Positions 63,755 through 64,000 of a stretch of DNA of 64,000 bases are shown here, piece by piece. Origin of the DNA: Bacteroidales bacterium. GTDB lineage: Bacteria > Bacteroidota > Bacteroidia > Bacteroidales > Tenuifilaceae. The DNA lies in NCBI GenBank assembly GCA_013376985.1, contig JACABB010000022.1, forward strand, positions 27,286 to 91,285. The letters run 5' to 3'. Below the pieces are notes generated by a model, which was given only the letters and a program-made list of their open reading frames with translations, did no database searches and was not told where the DNA came from. The translations under genes were made by a program, and so were the position numbers. How positions within the stretch are numbered: position 1 is the first letter of the stretch; every line of letters begins with the position of its first letter.

Positions 63755-64000
63755 AGAGAAGTATTAAAATGGTTACAACTTCCCCAAAGTTAAAAAATTC
63801 GGCGGGATGATAGTAATTTGTGTGGGAGATAATTTGATAGGTTGAAAATAAGATGATTTGAAGATGATAGTCTTGTGCCTTGATTTTACTATAAACTCAA
63901 ACAATAATATATAATAAAATATAAAAAGCATTTGCAAAATTGATTATTGTTATTACTTTTAAGTTTAGAAATGTATAACGGATAACTATTTATTATGAGT
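63755..64000. other. Right edge, no gene seen
   Basis: 246 bp upstream of the peptidase gene. AT-rich; no promoter, RNA or coding frame was recognised. Confidence 0.5.

Overview
The window is chromosomal DNA of a member of the Bacteroidota, most likely a free-living Bacteroidales or Marinilabiliales-type organism (the lineage is inferred). The evidence is low GC, weak or absent Shine-Dalgarno sites, promoters of the TTG / TAnnTTTG type, many lipoproteins, a TonB-dependent receptor with HmuY-like lipoproteins, a C69 dipeptidase, a GldI-like FKBP lipoprotein, and a secreted alpha-amylase ending in a type IX secretion (T9SS) sorting domain. No tRNA, rRNA, CRISPR array, prophage or complete insertion sequence was seen.

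Region by region. 1-2.0 kb: branched-chain amino acid genes ilvD and the start of ilvB (minus). 2.3-12.4 kb: a conserved helical protein, trmD, a DUF349 protein, pyrG, yidC and a pyruvate/oxaloacetate carboxyltransferase subunit. 12.5-17.8 kb: ribH, a membrane-anchored TPR protein, recF and dciA, a pyrimidine-dimer glycosylase, a cysteine hydrolase, an 8Fe-type ferredoxin protein and ndk. 17.9-22.3 kb: a DHH phosphoesterase followed by four consecutive FKBP-type lipoproteins carrying about seven FKBP folds. 22.3-36.8 kb: an RsmI-like methylase, a BASS transporter, an MBL hydrolase, an MFS carrier, a chemoreceptor, a Kup potassium transporter, an FtsX/MacB-type permease, a small STAS-like protein, the dipeptidase and a membrane phosphoesterase. 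37.2-39.0 kb: ung, a frameshifted GIY-YIG gene flanked by inverted palindromic repeats, and an RRM protein. 39.2-44.2 kb: a heme/iron uptake operon (HmuY-like, TonB receptor, HmuY-like, four-helix membrane protein). 44.6-50.0 kb: an ABC-F ATPase, a NYN/OST-HTH protein, a cation efflux protein, a repeat-rich element and a ferritin-VIT1 fusion. 50.2-54.3 kb: secreted amylase and, upstream of it, a membrane AraC-type regulator with a starch-binding-like sensor. 54.7-64 kb: a CAP-VOC fusion, two small membrane proteins, peptide deformylase, a PQQ-type propeller, two small hypotheticals and a large M28-type peptidase.

Three things stand out. First, the GIY-YIG module: the endonuclease-like gene is bracketed by inverted palindromes, a gene-less pair of the same repeats lies beside it, and the reading frame breaks at a run of seven A where a -1 slip restores the usual family C-terminus. 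Second, two elements with shared ACGTGAGTTC-type terminal inverted repeats (27989-28210 and 48555-49165); the first has a perfect 6-bp flanking duplication. Third, a candidate starch-responsive one-component membrane regulator (CBM-like domain, seven membrane helices, AraC helix-turn-helix) next to a T9SS-exported alpha-amylase.

All calls come from reading the sequence and from knowledge of protein families. No database search was run.
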